Part shown: piece after piece, positions 23,591-34,390 of the stretch
Position numbering within the stretch: the first letter of the stretch is position 1
Layout of the letters: each line of letters begins with the position of its first letter
Source: Dermacentor variabilis
Taxonomy: Eukaryota; Arthropoda; Arachnida; Ixodida; Ixodidae
Direction: 5' to 3'
NCBI RefSeq assembly: GCF_050947875.1
Contig: NC_134573.1
Span: forward strand, 48,370,115 to 48,434,114
Length of the DNA: 64,000 nucleotides
Notes under the pieces: generated by a model
The model's input: only the letters and a program-made list of their open reading frames with translations
Databases searched by the model: none
What the model was told of the DNA's origin: nothing
Program-made: the position numbers and the translations under genes

Positions 23591-23667
23591 TGAACTGTTT
23601 GTTTTGTCGACCAGAACTGTGCACTCAACTGTGCGTAAAAAAATTCCTTTTATACATCAGCTGAGTT

Positions 23668-23739
23668 GCAGCGGTGGCGTAGAGGTAGGACACCCGCCTC
23701 GCGTGCAAGAGGTCCGTGGTTCGAATCCCGGTACCGGCA
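23668..23739 (+). promoter_or_regulatory. tRNA-like sequence with A and B boxes at the 5' end of RTE R2
   Basis: The 72-nt block has the length of a tRNA. The A box TGGCGTAGAGG (23675-23685) fits TGGCNNAGTGG at all but one position. The B box GGTTCGAATCC (23718-23728) fits perfectly. The boxes are 32 bp apart. The anticodon position would read CGC, but the acceptor and anticodon stems pair poorly, so it is a tRNA-derived promoter rather than a functional tRNA. A four-T run follows at 23741-23744, which could weakly terminate Pol III. The same head is on copy R3 (38239). Confidence 0.8.
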
Positions 23740-23899
23740 ATTTTCCACCGGATTAAAAAAAAAAGAACAATCCGCGTGTTGATAAAATTGCACAAACAGG
23801 CCTGGAGTGTGGCCTGATCCCGGTGACCAGAACCGGTAACGCACTCCCTCACCAGAGCAGGATTGGCCACCCTGGTGCAGTACTTGGCCACAACCTCCT

Positions 23900-26839
23900 A
23901 TGAACACAACAATCAAACCCCGGCCCTCAGTCCCCAGCAGCTGCGAAGCAACTGACCACGGCGGCGGTCAGACCTGCGACGCAGCAGAGGGTGCTAAGAA
24001 TCACTGGCTCCGGACAGGCCGCCATTGGAATATGAACCTGGCAACGTTTAACGCTAGAACGTTATCTAGTGAGGCTAGTCTAGCAGTGCTATTGTAGGAA
24101 TTAGAGGGCAGTGAATGGGATATAATAGGGCTCAGTGAAGTTAGGAGGCCAAAAGAAGCATATACAGTGCTAAATAACGGGCACGTCCTGTGCTACCGGG
24201 GCTTAGCGGATAGAAGAGAACTAGGAGTCGGATTCCTGGTTAATAAGAATATAGCTGGTAACATACAGGAATTCTATAGCATTAACGAGAGGGTGGCAGG
24301 TCTTGTTGTGAAACTTAATAAGAGGTACAAAATGAAGATTGTACAGGTCTACGCCCCTACATCCAGTCATGATGACCAGGAAGTCGAAAGCTTCTGTGAA
24401 GACGTGGAATCGGCGGTGGGTAGAGTGAAAACTAAATACACTATACTAATGGGCGACTTTAATGCCAAGGTAGGCAATAAGCAGGCTGGAGACAAGGCAG
24501 TGGGGGAATATGGCATAGGCACTAGGAATAGCAGGGGAAAGTTATTAGTAGAGTTTGCGGAACAGAATAATATGAGGATAATGAATACCTTCTTCCGCAA
24601 GCGGGACAGCCGAAAGTGGACGTGGAGGAGCCCGAACGGCGAGACTAGAAATGAAATAGACTTCATACTCTGCGCTAACCCTGGCATCATACAAGATGTG
24701 GACGTGCTCGGCAAGGTGCGCTGCAGTGACCACAGGATGGTAAGAACTCGAATTAGTCTAGACTTGAGGAGGGAACGGAAGAAACTGGTACATAAGAAGC
24801 CGATCAATGAGTTAGCGGTAAGAGGGAAAATAGAGGAATTCCAGATCAAGCTACAGAACAGGTATTCAGCTTTAACTCAGGAAGAGGACCTTAGTGTTGA
24901 AGCAATGAACGACAATCTTGTGGGCATCATTAAAGAGTATGCAATGGAAGTCGGTGGTAACTCCGTTAGGCAGGATACCAGCAAACTATCCCAGGAGACG
25001 AAAGATCTGATGAAGAAACGCCAATGTATGAAAGCATCTAACCCTACAGCTAGAATAGAACTGGCAGAACTTTCGAAGTTAATCAACAAGCGTAAGACAG
25101 CTGACATAAGGAAGTATAATATGGATAGAATTGAACATGCTCTCCGGAACGGAGGAAGCTTAAAAACAGTGAAGAAGAAACTAGGAATTGGCAAGAATCA
25201 GATGTATGCGTTAAGAGACAAAGCCGGCAATATCATTACTAATATGGATGAGATAGTTCAAGTGGCTGAGGAGTTCTATAGAGATTTATACAGTACCAGA
25301 GGCACCCACGACGATACTGGAAGAGAAAATAGTCTAGAGGAATTCGAAATCCCGAAGGTAACGCCGGAAGAAGTAAAGAAAGCCTTAGGAGATATGAAAA
25401 GGGGGAAGGCAGCTGGGGAGGATCAGGTAACAGCAGATTTGTTGAAGGATGGTGGACAGATTGTTCTAGAGAAACTGGCCACCCTGTATACGCAATGCCT
25501 CATGACCTCGAGCGTACCGGAATCTTGGAAGAACGCTAACATAATCCTAATCCATAAGAAAGGGGACGCCAAAGACTTGAAAAATTATAGACCGATCAGC
25601 TTACTGTCTGTTGCCTACAAAGTATTTACTAAGGTAATTGCAAATAGAATCAGGAACACCTTAGACTTCTGTCAACCAAAGGACCAGGCAGGATTCCGTA
25701 AAGGCTACTCAACAATAGACCATATTCACACTATCAATCAAGTGATAGAGAAATGTGCAGAATATAAGCAACCGTTATATATAGCTTTCATTGATTACGA
25801 GAAAGCGTTTGATTCAGTCGAAACCTCAGCAGTCATGGAGGCATTACAGAATCAGGGTGTAGATGAGCCATATGTAAAAATACTGGAAGATATCTATAGC
25901 GGCTCCACAGCCACCGTAGTCCTCCATAAAGCAAGCAACAAAATCCCAATAAAGAAAGGCGTCAGGCAGGGAGATACGATATCTCCAATGCTATTCACAG
26001 CGTGTTTACAGGAGGTATTCAGAGGCCTGAATTGGGAAGAATTGGGGATAAAAGTTAATGGAGAATACCTTAGTAACTTGCGATTCGCTGATGATATTGC
26101 CTTGCTTAGTAACTCAGGGGACCAATTGCAATGCATGCTCACTGACCTGGAGAGGCAAAGCAGAAGAGTGGGTCTAAAAATTAATATGCAGAAAACTAAA
26201 GTAATGCTTAACAGTGTCGGGAGAGAACAGCAATTTACAATAGGCAGCGAGGCACTGGAAGTCGTAAGGGAATACATCTACTTGGGGCAGGTAGTGACGG
26301 CGGATCCGGATCATGAGACGGAAATAATCAGAAGAATAAGAATGGGCTGGAGTGCGTTTGGCAGGCATTCCCAAATCATGAGCAGCAGGTTGCCGTTATC
26401 CCTCAAGAGAAAAGTATATAATAGCTGTGTCTTACCAGTACTCACCTACGGGGCAGAAACCTGGAGGCTTACGAAAAGGGTTCTACTCAAATTGAGGACG
26501 ACACAACGAGCTATGGAAAGAAGAATGATAGGTGTAACGTTAAGGGATAAGAAAAGAGCAGATTGGGTGAGGGAACAAACGCGAGTTAATGACATCTTAG
26601 TTGAAATCAAGAAAAAGAAATGGGCATGGGCAGGACATTTAATGAGGAGGGAAGATAACCGATGGTCATTAAGGGTTACGGACTGGATCCCAAGGGAAGG
26701 GAAGCGTAGCAGGGGGCGGCAGAAAGTTAGGTGGGCGGATGAGATTAAGAAGTTTGCAGGGACGGCATGGCCACAATTAGTACATGACCGGGGTTGTTGG
26801 AGAAATATGGAAGAGGCCTTTGCCCTGCAGTGGGCGTAA
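23900..26839 (+). pseudogene. RTE LINE ORF: AP endonuclease plus reverse transcriptase, one amber stop
   Basis: One reading frame of about 980 codons, open except for a TAG at 24095-24097. The endonuclease has LATFNARTL, GLSEVRRPKEAY, MGDFNAKVG, WTWRSPNGETRNEIDFIL and CSDHRMV. The RT has YRPISLL, AGFRKGYSTIDHIH, AFIDYEKAFDSV, GVRQGDTISP and the FADD box. The C-terminus has ETWRLTKR and WAWAGHLMRRED, as in RTE elements. There is no RNase H. The first Met used is a convention; the true start may be upstream, as in R1 (MKAYRNLTRAG). From 24167 the frame is fully open (890 residues). Confidence 0.92.
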
Positions 26840-26920
26840 CCAGGCTGATGATGATGATGACATCAGCTGAAGCTGGGGCGCAGGCTGCACAGATTACAGA
26901 ACCAAGTCTCCCTATCACAT

Positions 26921-27162
26921 TAGAACCCGCCATGGTTGCTCAGTAGCTATGGTGTTAGGCTGCTGAGCACAAAGTCGGGGGATCGAATCCCGGCCAGGGC
27001 GGCCGCATTTCGATGGGGGTGAAATGCGAAAACACCCGTGTGCTTAGATTTAGGTGCACGGTAAAGAACCCCAGGTGGTCGAAATTTCAAGAGCCCTCCA
27101 CTACGGTGTGCCTCATAATCAGAAAGTGGTTTTGGCACGTAAAAGCCCATAATTAAATTTTT
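26921..27162 (+). mobile_element. tRNA-derived SINE (Ruka-like) with 8-bp target duplication
   Basis: The head carries A-box-like GGTTGCTCAGTAGCTATGG and B-box GGATCGAATCC. The body runs CGCATTTCGATGGGGGTGAA, then GGTGCACGGTAAAGAACCCC, and the tail ends CATAATTAAATTTTTT. TATCACAT at 26913-26920 and 27163-27170 is the target duplication. From memory this resembles the Ruka SINE family described in ixodid ticks; a direct comparison is needed to name it. Two more diverged copies are at 37405 and 43404. Confidence 0.85.
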
Positions 27163-27265
27163 TATCACATAAGAATGCGTGCCCTGTCTATTCGTTTAGC
27201 GCATTCTTTGTGGGATTCTTAGTCACGAGGATTTGAAATACTATGTACTATGTAATACTATGTTA

Positions 27266-28573
27266 TTCAAAAAGTAAAGGCCGTTTGATGCTAAAAAATA
27301 TGTATTCATCAGTCAATGTTTTTATTGGCGGGTATAGTTTAGTATCTAGCTACTTCACTTTTCTACGTAATCACCGTTACCTTCTAAGCACTTTTCGTAC
27401 TGTTGCACCAGTTTCTTCAGTCCCTCTGCATAAAAGTTCGCTGCCTGGGAATTGACCAACCTGACAATGTCAGTATTGAGTTTCTGGTTGTCTCCATATC
27501 ATTGTCGTCGAAGCCACTGTTTCAAGTCCAAGAAGGGGAAAAATAGTCACTTGGTGCAAGGTTTGAACTTTAGGGTGGGTGAGCAACACGTTCCCTTCCA
27601 AAATCTTAAATCTTATCCTTGGTTCGGGCAGCAGTGTGAAGACGTGCATTGTTAGGTGGGAGCACAATTTCAGACGACAGTTTCCCGCGCGCTTGATTTT
27701 TGATTGCGCCTCTCAGTTTCGTGAGTGTTTCGAAGTATACTTCAGCTGTAACTGTGGTCCCACGTTCCATGAAATCCGCCAATATAACGCACTTTTCGTC
27801 CCAGAAAGCGGTAGGCGTTATTTTCCGACTCGAGTAAGGAGATTGCTTGAATTCTTTCGGTTTTGGTGAAGAGGAGTTGCGCCACTGGATTGATTATTGT
27901 TTTGTTTCTGCAGTGGCGTAGGATGACCAAGTCTCGTTGCATGTAACAATGTGCCAAAACAACTCATCTCCGTTTTGTCGCTAGGGGTCCAAAAACGCTC
28001 GTCCACTTGACATTCTTTGGCATTTGAGTTGGTCGGTAAGCATTTTTAGTACGCACCTTGCACAAATTTTGTAAATTGCGAGCTTTTCAAATGAAATCGT
28101 GTAAATTCCAGTGCGTCCAATAAGTGGAAATTGATCAGCCAGGCCGCTAACGGTTAGTCGTCAGTCTAATCCCAAATCCTGGTCCACTTGAACAGTTTCA
28201 TTGGCCCAGATCCTGGGTCTGCCACCCGCTCTTCATCCTGCACTTTTGTGCGGCCATTTTTTGAAGTCTCGAGACCATTTTCTGACCTTCATTCATTGCT
28301 GTAGTTCCATAATCTAGACAGAACTCCCCACGACTTTGAGAAGTTGATAATCTTTTTGCACGAAAAAATCTAATGAGACCTCGCACTTCTCAACAGGCGG
28401 GCGCAAGAATTTTCGCGGACATTGTAGTCTGCATTCCCCGACAAGCAGACCGTTACTGGGCCAAAACAATAAATTAATTACCTTCGCGAAGAATTCACAG
28501 ATGGCGCTCCACAAATAAAACTGTACTCTGATTTGTTAATATTTAAATTAGGCAAACGGCCATACTTTTTGAA
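27266..28573 (-). mobile_element. Mariner-family DNA transposon, inactive
   Basis: TA flanks both ends (27264-27265 and 28574-28575). The inverted ends share TTCAAAAAGTA and GGCCGTTTG over ~23 bp. The 1308-bp length is typical. Minus-strand transposase pieces are scattered in three frames. They include HIVTCNETW, where the family has a catalytic Asp (usually GDETW), and LPPNNARLHTAA, where HDNARPHTA is expected. Both catalytic Asp positions therefore read Asn, and frameshifts add to the loss. Confidence 0.88.
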
Positions 28574-28575
28574 TA

Positions 28576-29199
28576 CCCCTTGTATTTGCAGCTTTACGTT
28601 TAGGCACGCTCAATTTACGGAATGGTATTACAAATACTGGGTAAGAAACTGCAAGCTTGAGTTATGACTCTAGAAGCTATATTACAATGCAATGTCCCAG
28701 TGATTCGGAGTCCCACTGCAAAGTTTCAATTTAGACTTCTCCAGTTCTATTTTTATATACATGAATGGAATAACTTTACTTACCCCGTGATTAAAATGAC
28801 CAAGTCAGATTGCCGAGTGGAATCACTTTTTGGCGCATAGTTCCTTAGTTTCGTCACAGTATCGTCAGCGTTTAGAGCTCCAGTTTCCAACAGGCTGACA
28901 TATTCGGCCTTTGCCTGCAAGTATGATACGCTATACTACTGAAATTGATCATGGCGGTTTACATACCTTTCTTGTGCTCTGGTATCCTACAAGAGCAATC
29001 CGGACAGGGGGCTTTAACTGCTGCAGCTGCAGGCTGACCTACAATAAAATAAATAAAAGCGAGCTTTCTTGCAACACGAACTTTTTATATATTTAAAAGT
29101 GCCGGTTCCGATGCTGATTGGAACACGCTGGCAACAAGGTCGCATATGTGGCACCGACATTGGGCCCGGCAGCCCGCTAGCGATGGCCCGTGCTAACGT
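28576..29199. other. No recognisable gene
   Basis: AT-rich DNA between the mariner and the LINE ORF1 fragment, with only short open frames. The last ~100 bp may belong to the LINE 5' region, but I see no motif. Confidence 0.45.
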
Positions 29200-30187
29200 T
29201 CCATGCTTCTTTCTGGAGCGGGTAATGAAATCTTATTGCCTTTACACAAAGCCAAGTAGCCACTGTGTACTCTTGGTGATGCTGAGCCCACACGTTTTGT
29301 GCGTGACTGTGCGCAATCGCTGTTAAAGCTTCTCATGCTAGATGGTGATATCGAATGTAACCCCGGCCCGGACCAAGAGATTCCCAATGTATTAGAAGAA
29401 CTGCAATCTGAGCAGACGGCAGTGTTAGAGCAACTAAACTGGCGTGCAAAAATAAACTGGTTTATCATGACAAAACCTTAAGCGAAATTAAAGCGAGGCT
29501 AGACAAAACTGAGACAGCTTGTGCTGGTATCGACTACAAGCAAACTGAATTGAGTAAATGGCATGAGATAAGCAACGAAAATACACCGAAGAATAAAGTC
29601 TACGCGGCTAAACGATGCTGCATATTGATCCAGAAAAAATAATCTCATTTACTGTGGCTTCAAAAATAAACTGACATAACAAGATCATAATTGCACATTG
29701 TAATCAATATGAAAACATACAAATAGAACGGCGTGCATGATACTGAGCGTGAACATCGCATTGTGTCTTCTCAAACTGTAGAATGCAGGCCTTTAACAGT
29801 AATGTTTGCTCACTTTAATGACAGAAATCATCTCCTGTTTTCGCCCCAAAAATACAATGATGCAGTTTATGCCCTTGCACAAAATGTCACTCCAAGCACG
29901 TGTCTTGCCCAGAAACCCTTCATCGAGATTAGAAGGGCTCAAAAGCTGTGGTACAAGTCGCGAAATGAAAAGCTTTTAACTTCTAACCAGGTTTCTTCTA
30001 ACACTTATAACCAGGTCGTTGAGGAATACCCATGCCTGTCATTGAGGCCAGATTGCAATGCAGGTTAACGGAATCGTCAGACATAATAATTTCTGCTCGC
30101 TAACATTCCAAGTGTTCTTTCCACATGTAATGCACTATACTGTTTAATAGGTACACCTTCATGCGATGTCTTGCTGCTAACGGAAAG
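29200..30187 (+). mobile_element. CR1/L2-like LINE, segment 1: ORF1 and start of ORF2
   Basis: Segment 1 contains ORF1 with a 2A-like motif and a C-terminal RNA-binding-like part, followed by the first endonuclease strand (NIPSVLSTCNALYCLIG...CDVLLLTE at 30100-30187). The Penelope composite then interrupts the endonuclease, and the reading continues at 36758. The LINE clade is inferred from the endonuclease and RT style of the other segments. Confidence 0.7.
29299..30068 (+). pseudogene. LINE ORF1 remnant with 2A-like peptide
   Basis: The N-terminus reads RDCAQSLLKLLMLDGDIECNPGP, with the 2A signature D-x-E-x-N-P-G-P at 29347-29370 preceded by a Leu-rich stretch. After 29480 a frame change leads to a Lys/Glu-rich, probably coiled-coil region (LSEIKARLDKTE). 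The C-terminal frame (29733-30068) has RPLTVMFAHFNDRNHLLFS and VTPSTCLAQKPFIEIRRAQKLW, resembling the RRM/CTD region of LINE ORF1 nucleic-acid chaperones. It is broken by stops and frameshifts. The role would be to bind LINE RNA. Confidence 0.65.
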
Positions 30188-30365
30188 ACGATGAGCAAAA
30201 CGAGAACAAGGTGAAAGCAGGAGCCAGCGTTTCGACAAGTGGACTTGCCTTCTTAAAGGCGGCAATACGCCACGGTAGATATAGGTGGGGTTTTCTAAAG
30301 GAGAGAGGGTGTAAGGCGAGAGGGAGCGGAAACTAGGGAAGGTGTGTTAGCGTGTCGGATTGAGA
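30188..30365 (-). repeat. Penelope pseudo-LTR, left
   Basis: Shares ACGATGA(G/A)CAAAACG, GAACAAGGTGAAA, TTTCGACAAGTGGACTTG and AGGGTGTAAGGCGAGA with the block at 34208-34390 in the same orientation. It is the 3' terminal block of copy P1 and its outer edge touches the target duplication. Confidence 0.85.
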
Positions 30366-30440
30366 GTAAAGGAAAGCTGTACACAAGGCCAAGCCCAGGG
30401 TCACACCCCCCTCCCCCGGTCTCTCAACTCACGCGTGTTA

Positions 30441-30472
30441 GCCGGTGTGTCAACGGCGTATGACACGCGGGC
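30441..30472 (-). other. Conserved hairpin near the 3' end of Penelope copy P1
   Basis: Arms 30441-30452 and 30461-30472 can pair over 12 positions with one mismatch and one G-U pair, around an 8-nt loop. The same place in copy P2 (36411-36442) forms a perfect 12-bp stem. The structure is kept despite sequence divergence. Confidence 0.6.
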
Positions 30473-30569
30473 TGAAAAACAAAAGAGGAAAGGAAAGCGC
30501 AATAAAAGAGGAGGGGGGGATATGCCAAGAAACCAAACTAAGTCTTGTTGCCTATAGCTTAAAATTTAG

Positions 30570-33096
30570 CACACCGTATAGATTCTAAAGCTCCCTTTGA
30601 AACGTTTATGCCTATTGGTTGCAATGTCTTGAACTTATGGATAAGGTATGATTCTCTGTATTTTCTTTCTTGTTCAGAACGGAAATTTGACTGTAAGATG
30701 TAGAGTTTAAGTTCATCAAAGTTATCACCTGGTTGGTTGAAATGCTCGGCGACGGCTTTGGAAAGCTTTTTATCTGTGTCCGCGCGATGTCCGTTTAATC
30801 TGACGTTTATTGATTATCCTGTTTCACCGATATATTGTATCTTACAGAAGGAAAATTCAAGCGTATAAATCACATCCCAACTTGACAAGTGAAGCTAGAT
30901 TTGACTTCATGTGTATAACTATTTGCGGTGCTTTTAATTTTAATGTCACTTTGAAGGTGCCTGCACGTTTTGCACCGGGGGCGACAACATGCTTTTATTA
31001 CGGAGGAATGCTGTTGGCTGACTTTTGCGTGTACTAACGTATATTTAAAGTTCCTCTTTCATCGAAAGGTAACCCTAGGTGCATCAAGGAAAGCTTTTCT
31101 CAAACGCTCGTTACTTGATAATATTGGGTGGTATTTTCTTAGTATGTTGTTTATGTTTGGGAGTGCATTAGAATACGTTGTTATAAAGGCTGGCAGTTTG
31201 TCAGATTCTAGTGTGGGCTGTTTCTTCACCAGTTCCGACTGTCTCTCCAATTCTGACGCGGCATCATTGAGAGCAGCTTGGGGATAGTTCCTTTCTCCTA
31301 CCGGTATATTAAGGTCATTTAGGCGGTGGATATAATCGTGGTCTTCGCTGCAGATTCTTCTTATTCGTTTCGCTTGTCCGACAAAAATTCCTTGCTTGCA
31401 ATGTCGCGGCTGTTGATGACTGTTGGAGTCTAAATATTGCTGGCTATCTGTAGGCTTCCGGTAAAGTGTCGTTCTCACTTTTCCGTTTTCTATGTAGACC
31501 GTCGTGACCAGGAAGTTGATCTGACTAGGAGAGTGGCGAGCAGTAAATTTAATGCTAAGTAAAAGCGATTGAAATGGCTAATTAAGTCTGTTAAGGCGCT
31601 TGTGCCGTGTTCCCATATTATAAATATGTCGTCAATGTAACGAAGATAGGTGTGGGGTTTTAAAGGGTAGAATTTCAACAGGTCTGCTTCAAGCTGTCCC
31701 ACGAAGATGTTCGCATACGTGGGAGCGAATGGCGTACCCATGCTAGTGCCGAATGTTTGCGGGTAGTAAACAGAATCTAATTCGAAATAGTTGAGCGTGA
31801 GAACTAACCTAAGGAGCGATAAGTAAACTTCAGGAGCGTGCGCTTGGGGATTGATTGCGAGGGATCTAGAAACGGCTTCAATTCCTTCACTCATGGGAAT
31901 GTTGGTGTAAAGGGCAGAAACATCCAAAGTGACTAGAATAGCGCGGTCGGAAAGGATTTGGTTGACGTTGATGCCGTCGATAATTCGAAGGAAGTGCGGC
32001 GTGTCTTCGTGGGGATGTTTGACAGGTGGTGATTTAAGAATTTAGATAGTGACTCAGTAGGTATGTTGTTATTAGACACACTGCTCAGTCATTGGTTTTC
32101 TGCTGTAAATGTTTCTTCGACCGGAACTTTATGTATTTTAGGAAGAAGATAAAGACTGCCTGCTTTCTTGTTCTTGGGCATCATGAAGCGATATACAGAT
32201 TGCGTGATTAGTTCCCTGTACAGGAGCTCCGTTGTTGTGTTTATCACAATGTTGCTGTAATCTGAAGTTGGCCTAGAGTCGAGTTTTCTGTAATGGGTGT
32301 GGTTGCTCAGTTGTTTAGAGGCCTCATTATTGTGCTTTTCTATAGGCCAGGTTACGATACTGCCGCCTTTGTTTAATGGTTTTATTACAATATCATTTTT
32401 TTTCGGAAGTTCTTAATGGATTAGGCGTTGAGCGGGGGTCAAATTTTTCGTTTCCGCAATGCCGCGCTGACTATAGAATTCCCTTTGATATCAGTTTTAT
32501 GTATTATCGAGGCCTGGGCACTGTTCGGTCTCCGGTGTCCACGTGCTAGGTGCTCTAAGAGAATCTCTATCCTCTTTTCCTACATCTGAACTATCGAAAA
32601 AGAACTCCTTGATGCACATGCGTCATGAAAAGCGTGTTATATCTTTGTGGAGTTCGTATTCGTCAACTGCGTTGTTCGTCGGATAAAACGTGAAACCACG
32701 TTTCAGGAGATCAGCGTCTTCGGGGCTTATGTCTACTACGCTGCTGCAGTGCTCTGAATGCTCGCCTGTAGGGCTGTCGGTGGAGTTATGTGCTGCAGGG
32801 CCTACATTAGTTTCTTTGGGTGGATCTGCAGCTGTAATATCTTTGCGCTGGTATTTATCTAGTAATTTTTCCTCCTTAGTGTCAATGAATTGTTTAAGTT
32901 CTCTTCTTTCTGGTTCAGATAACTTTATGCTGTCGAGTTGATCAGGAATTAACATAAGTTGTTCCTTGTAGTGTTCTTCGAGAACGTAACTAAAGGAGAG
33001 CGATGCATTTTTTAGGACAGTATTCCACTTTATTAATTGCCTGGATGCTAAAGCACCGAGGGTGCATCTAGCCTTAATTCTGAGACCTTCTGACAT
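30570..33096 (-). pseudogene. Penelope ORF2 (copy P1): RT plus GIY-YIG endonuclease, broken
   Basis: Starts MSEGLRIKARCTLGALASRQ at 33096 and runs to about 32623 with FTFYPTNNAVDEYELHKDI. RT parts follow across frames: KKNDIVIKPLNKGGSIV, TELLYRELITQ, DVSALYTNIPMSEGIEAV, FGTSMGTPFAPTYANIF and the polymerase box YIDDIFIIWEHG (31490-31927). RKPTDSQQYLD comes next. The C-terminal GIY-YIG domain shows QYIGETG then a stop, then SINVRLNGHRAD, followed by frameshifts. Penelope RT is related to telomerase RT, and the endonuclease nicks the target. Confidence 0.88.
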
Positions 33097-33228
33097 TTTC
33101 CTCTGTTTAATGCAGCTAATGTAAGTTTTTACGTGAAATCCGTAATTTGTTTGTTTGGCGACGAGTTTTCAGGATTGGAGGAAAGGGCGAGATTTGTTGT
33201 TACGTGTGTCATCCCTAGTGTGTGGTAG

Positions 33229-34140
33229 TCAATTCTGTTTGATTCGGGCAGACATCCAGGGCAAAAATTCTTCATGTGGTGTCTTTTTACGCTTAATTTT
33301 CTTGTCGAGGCCGGCGCCGATGTCTGTATGTGTATCTGTCTGCGTATCGGTTTGCTTATTAGTGTATGTAGCTGTTTGCGTGAAGGCTTCGCGGGTGGTT
33401 ATGGGCTTCCGTATGAGCGGGTGTTGTAAGGGTGGTGTTGGATCCGGGTCCACTGTCCGTGTAGATGCTTCTTGGGTTCTAGCTTCGGTGGAACGTGCGT
33501 GCGAGCTGGTGTTGAAGATTTCAGGCGTGTGTTTCTGTGTTGAAGCTAACTGGGATGTAGGATTTATTGGCGTTGTAGGTTGCGTCAATTTAAAAGAGTT
33601 CCTGAGTCTGTACTTGATGTTGTTAGCCATTACCTCGACGCCAAAAAATTGGGGTGTAGTCCGTTTGGGCGAGCAGAACGTTGGGGTCCTGGTGTATTTC
33701 AGCGTGGTGGATGACATCGACCTTTTTGCGTTTGTTTCCAATGTTAAGAAGAAAATCCTTGAGCTTACGTGTCCCTAGTGCGTGAGCTAGGAGTGTCACT
33801 GATTGTTGAATAAGTGGCCTGTGTTTGTTTGCGGTCCTGAGAAGTACTATTATCAGGGTGATTTCTGCGTTTGGTCTGTTGGTGTGCAAATCGTTTATGA
33901 GCGTCTTCATGGCCTCAACTGTGTTGTCACCGGTGTCATGGTTAAGGTCATTAGTCCCGCAGTGAATGACGAAATCTGTGATATGCTGTGGTGCTGCAGC
34001 AATGAGGTCTCGGATGGTGCGTGCTGCGGCGCCGCTCTTAAAGCTAACGTGGGGTGACTGTCGGCCTGGTGGGAAGTGTTCGTGCATGTACTTGTAGTGA
34101 CTGTCTCCAATCAGTTCTACAAGGAAACCAGAAGGGGTTC
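33229..34140 (-). pseudogene. Penelope ORF1 (copy P1): SGNH-hydrolase-like protein
   Basis: Upstream of the RT ORF on the same strand. The frame 34140-33623 shows IGDSHYKYMHEHF (block I, nucleophile Ser, at 34097-34108), then RTIRDLIAAAPQHITDFVIHCGTNDLNHD (block III Asn, 33947-33964). A decayed block V follows near QTDYTPI at a frameshift in a T run (about 33645-33655). The second frame continues to 33229 with VMANNIKYRLRN and a Thr/Pro-rich tail. The first Met is disturbed by another indel. A lipase/esterase-like role is inferred only from the fold. I know of such domains in some LINE ORF1s but not in Penelope elements. Confidence 0.7.
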
Positions 34141-34207
34141 ATGTTGTTCCTTCCTCTTCCGTCGGTAGAAATCCAGGGAAAATACGGGAAATACGGGAGA
34201 TGTAAGT

Positions 34208-34390
34208 TCAAGACGATGAACAAAACGTGAACAAGGTGAAACTGGGACCCACGTTTCGACAAGTGGACTTGTCTTCTTCAAGGCGACGTGTGCTTTCCTC
34301 GAGACGGTATATACAGGTGGGTTTCTCCTTAAGGGGAGAGGGTGTAAGGCGAGATGGTGCGGCAGCGAGGTAAGGTGTGTCAGCGCGCCC
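34208..34390 (-). repeat. Penelope pseudo-LTR, middle
   Basis: Same orientation as the left block; carries TTTCGACAAGTGGACTTGTC and AGGGTGTAAGGCGAGA. It is the 5' block of copy P1, and copy P2 begins at its outer edge (about 34386) in the opposite direction. Confidence 0.85.

Larger units (their letters stand above)
23665..26859 (+). mobile_element. RTE-clade LINE copy R2, nearly intact, tRNA-headed, with 11-bp target duplication
   Basis: ACATCAGCTGA at 23654-23664 and again at 26860-26870 brackets the whole element. From 5' to 3' it holds three bases, a 72-nt tRNA-like head (23668-23739), a ~160-nt leader, one long ORF with endonuclease and RT (23900-26839, one stop), and a (GAT)n tail. The perfect duplication and single stop make it the youngest element here. 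The head lies inside the duplication and so was inserted together with the LINE. Confidence 0.95.

Noticed and set aside
23668..23739. Functional tRNA gene
   Set aside because: Length and boxes fit, but the acceptor and anticodon stems pair poorly, and the same block heads another LINE copy; it is part of a retroelement.
24167..26839. Host gene for a reverse-transcriptase-like protein
   Set aside because: The frame is a complete RTE LINE product inside a target duplication, with two other broken copies in the window.
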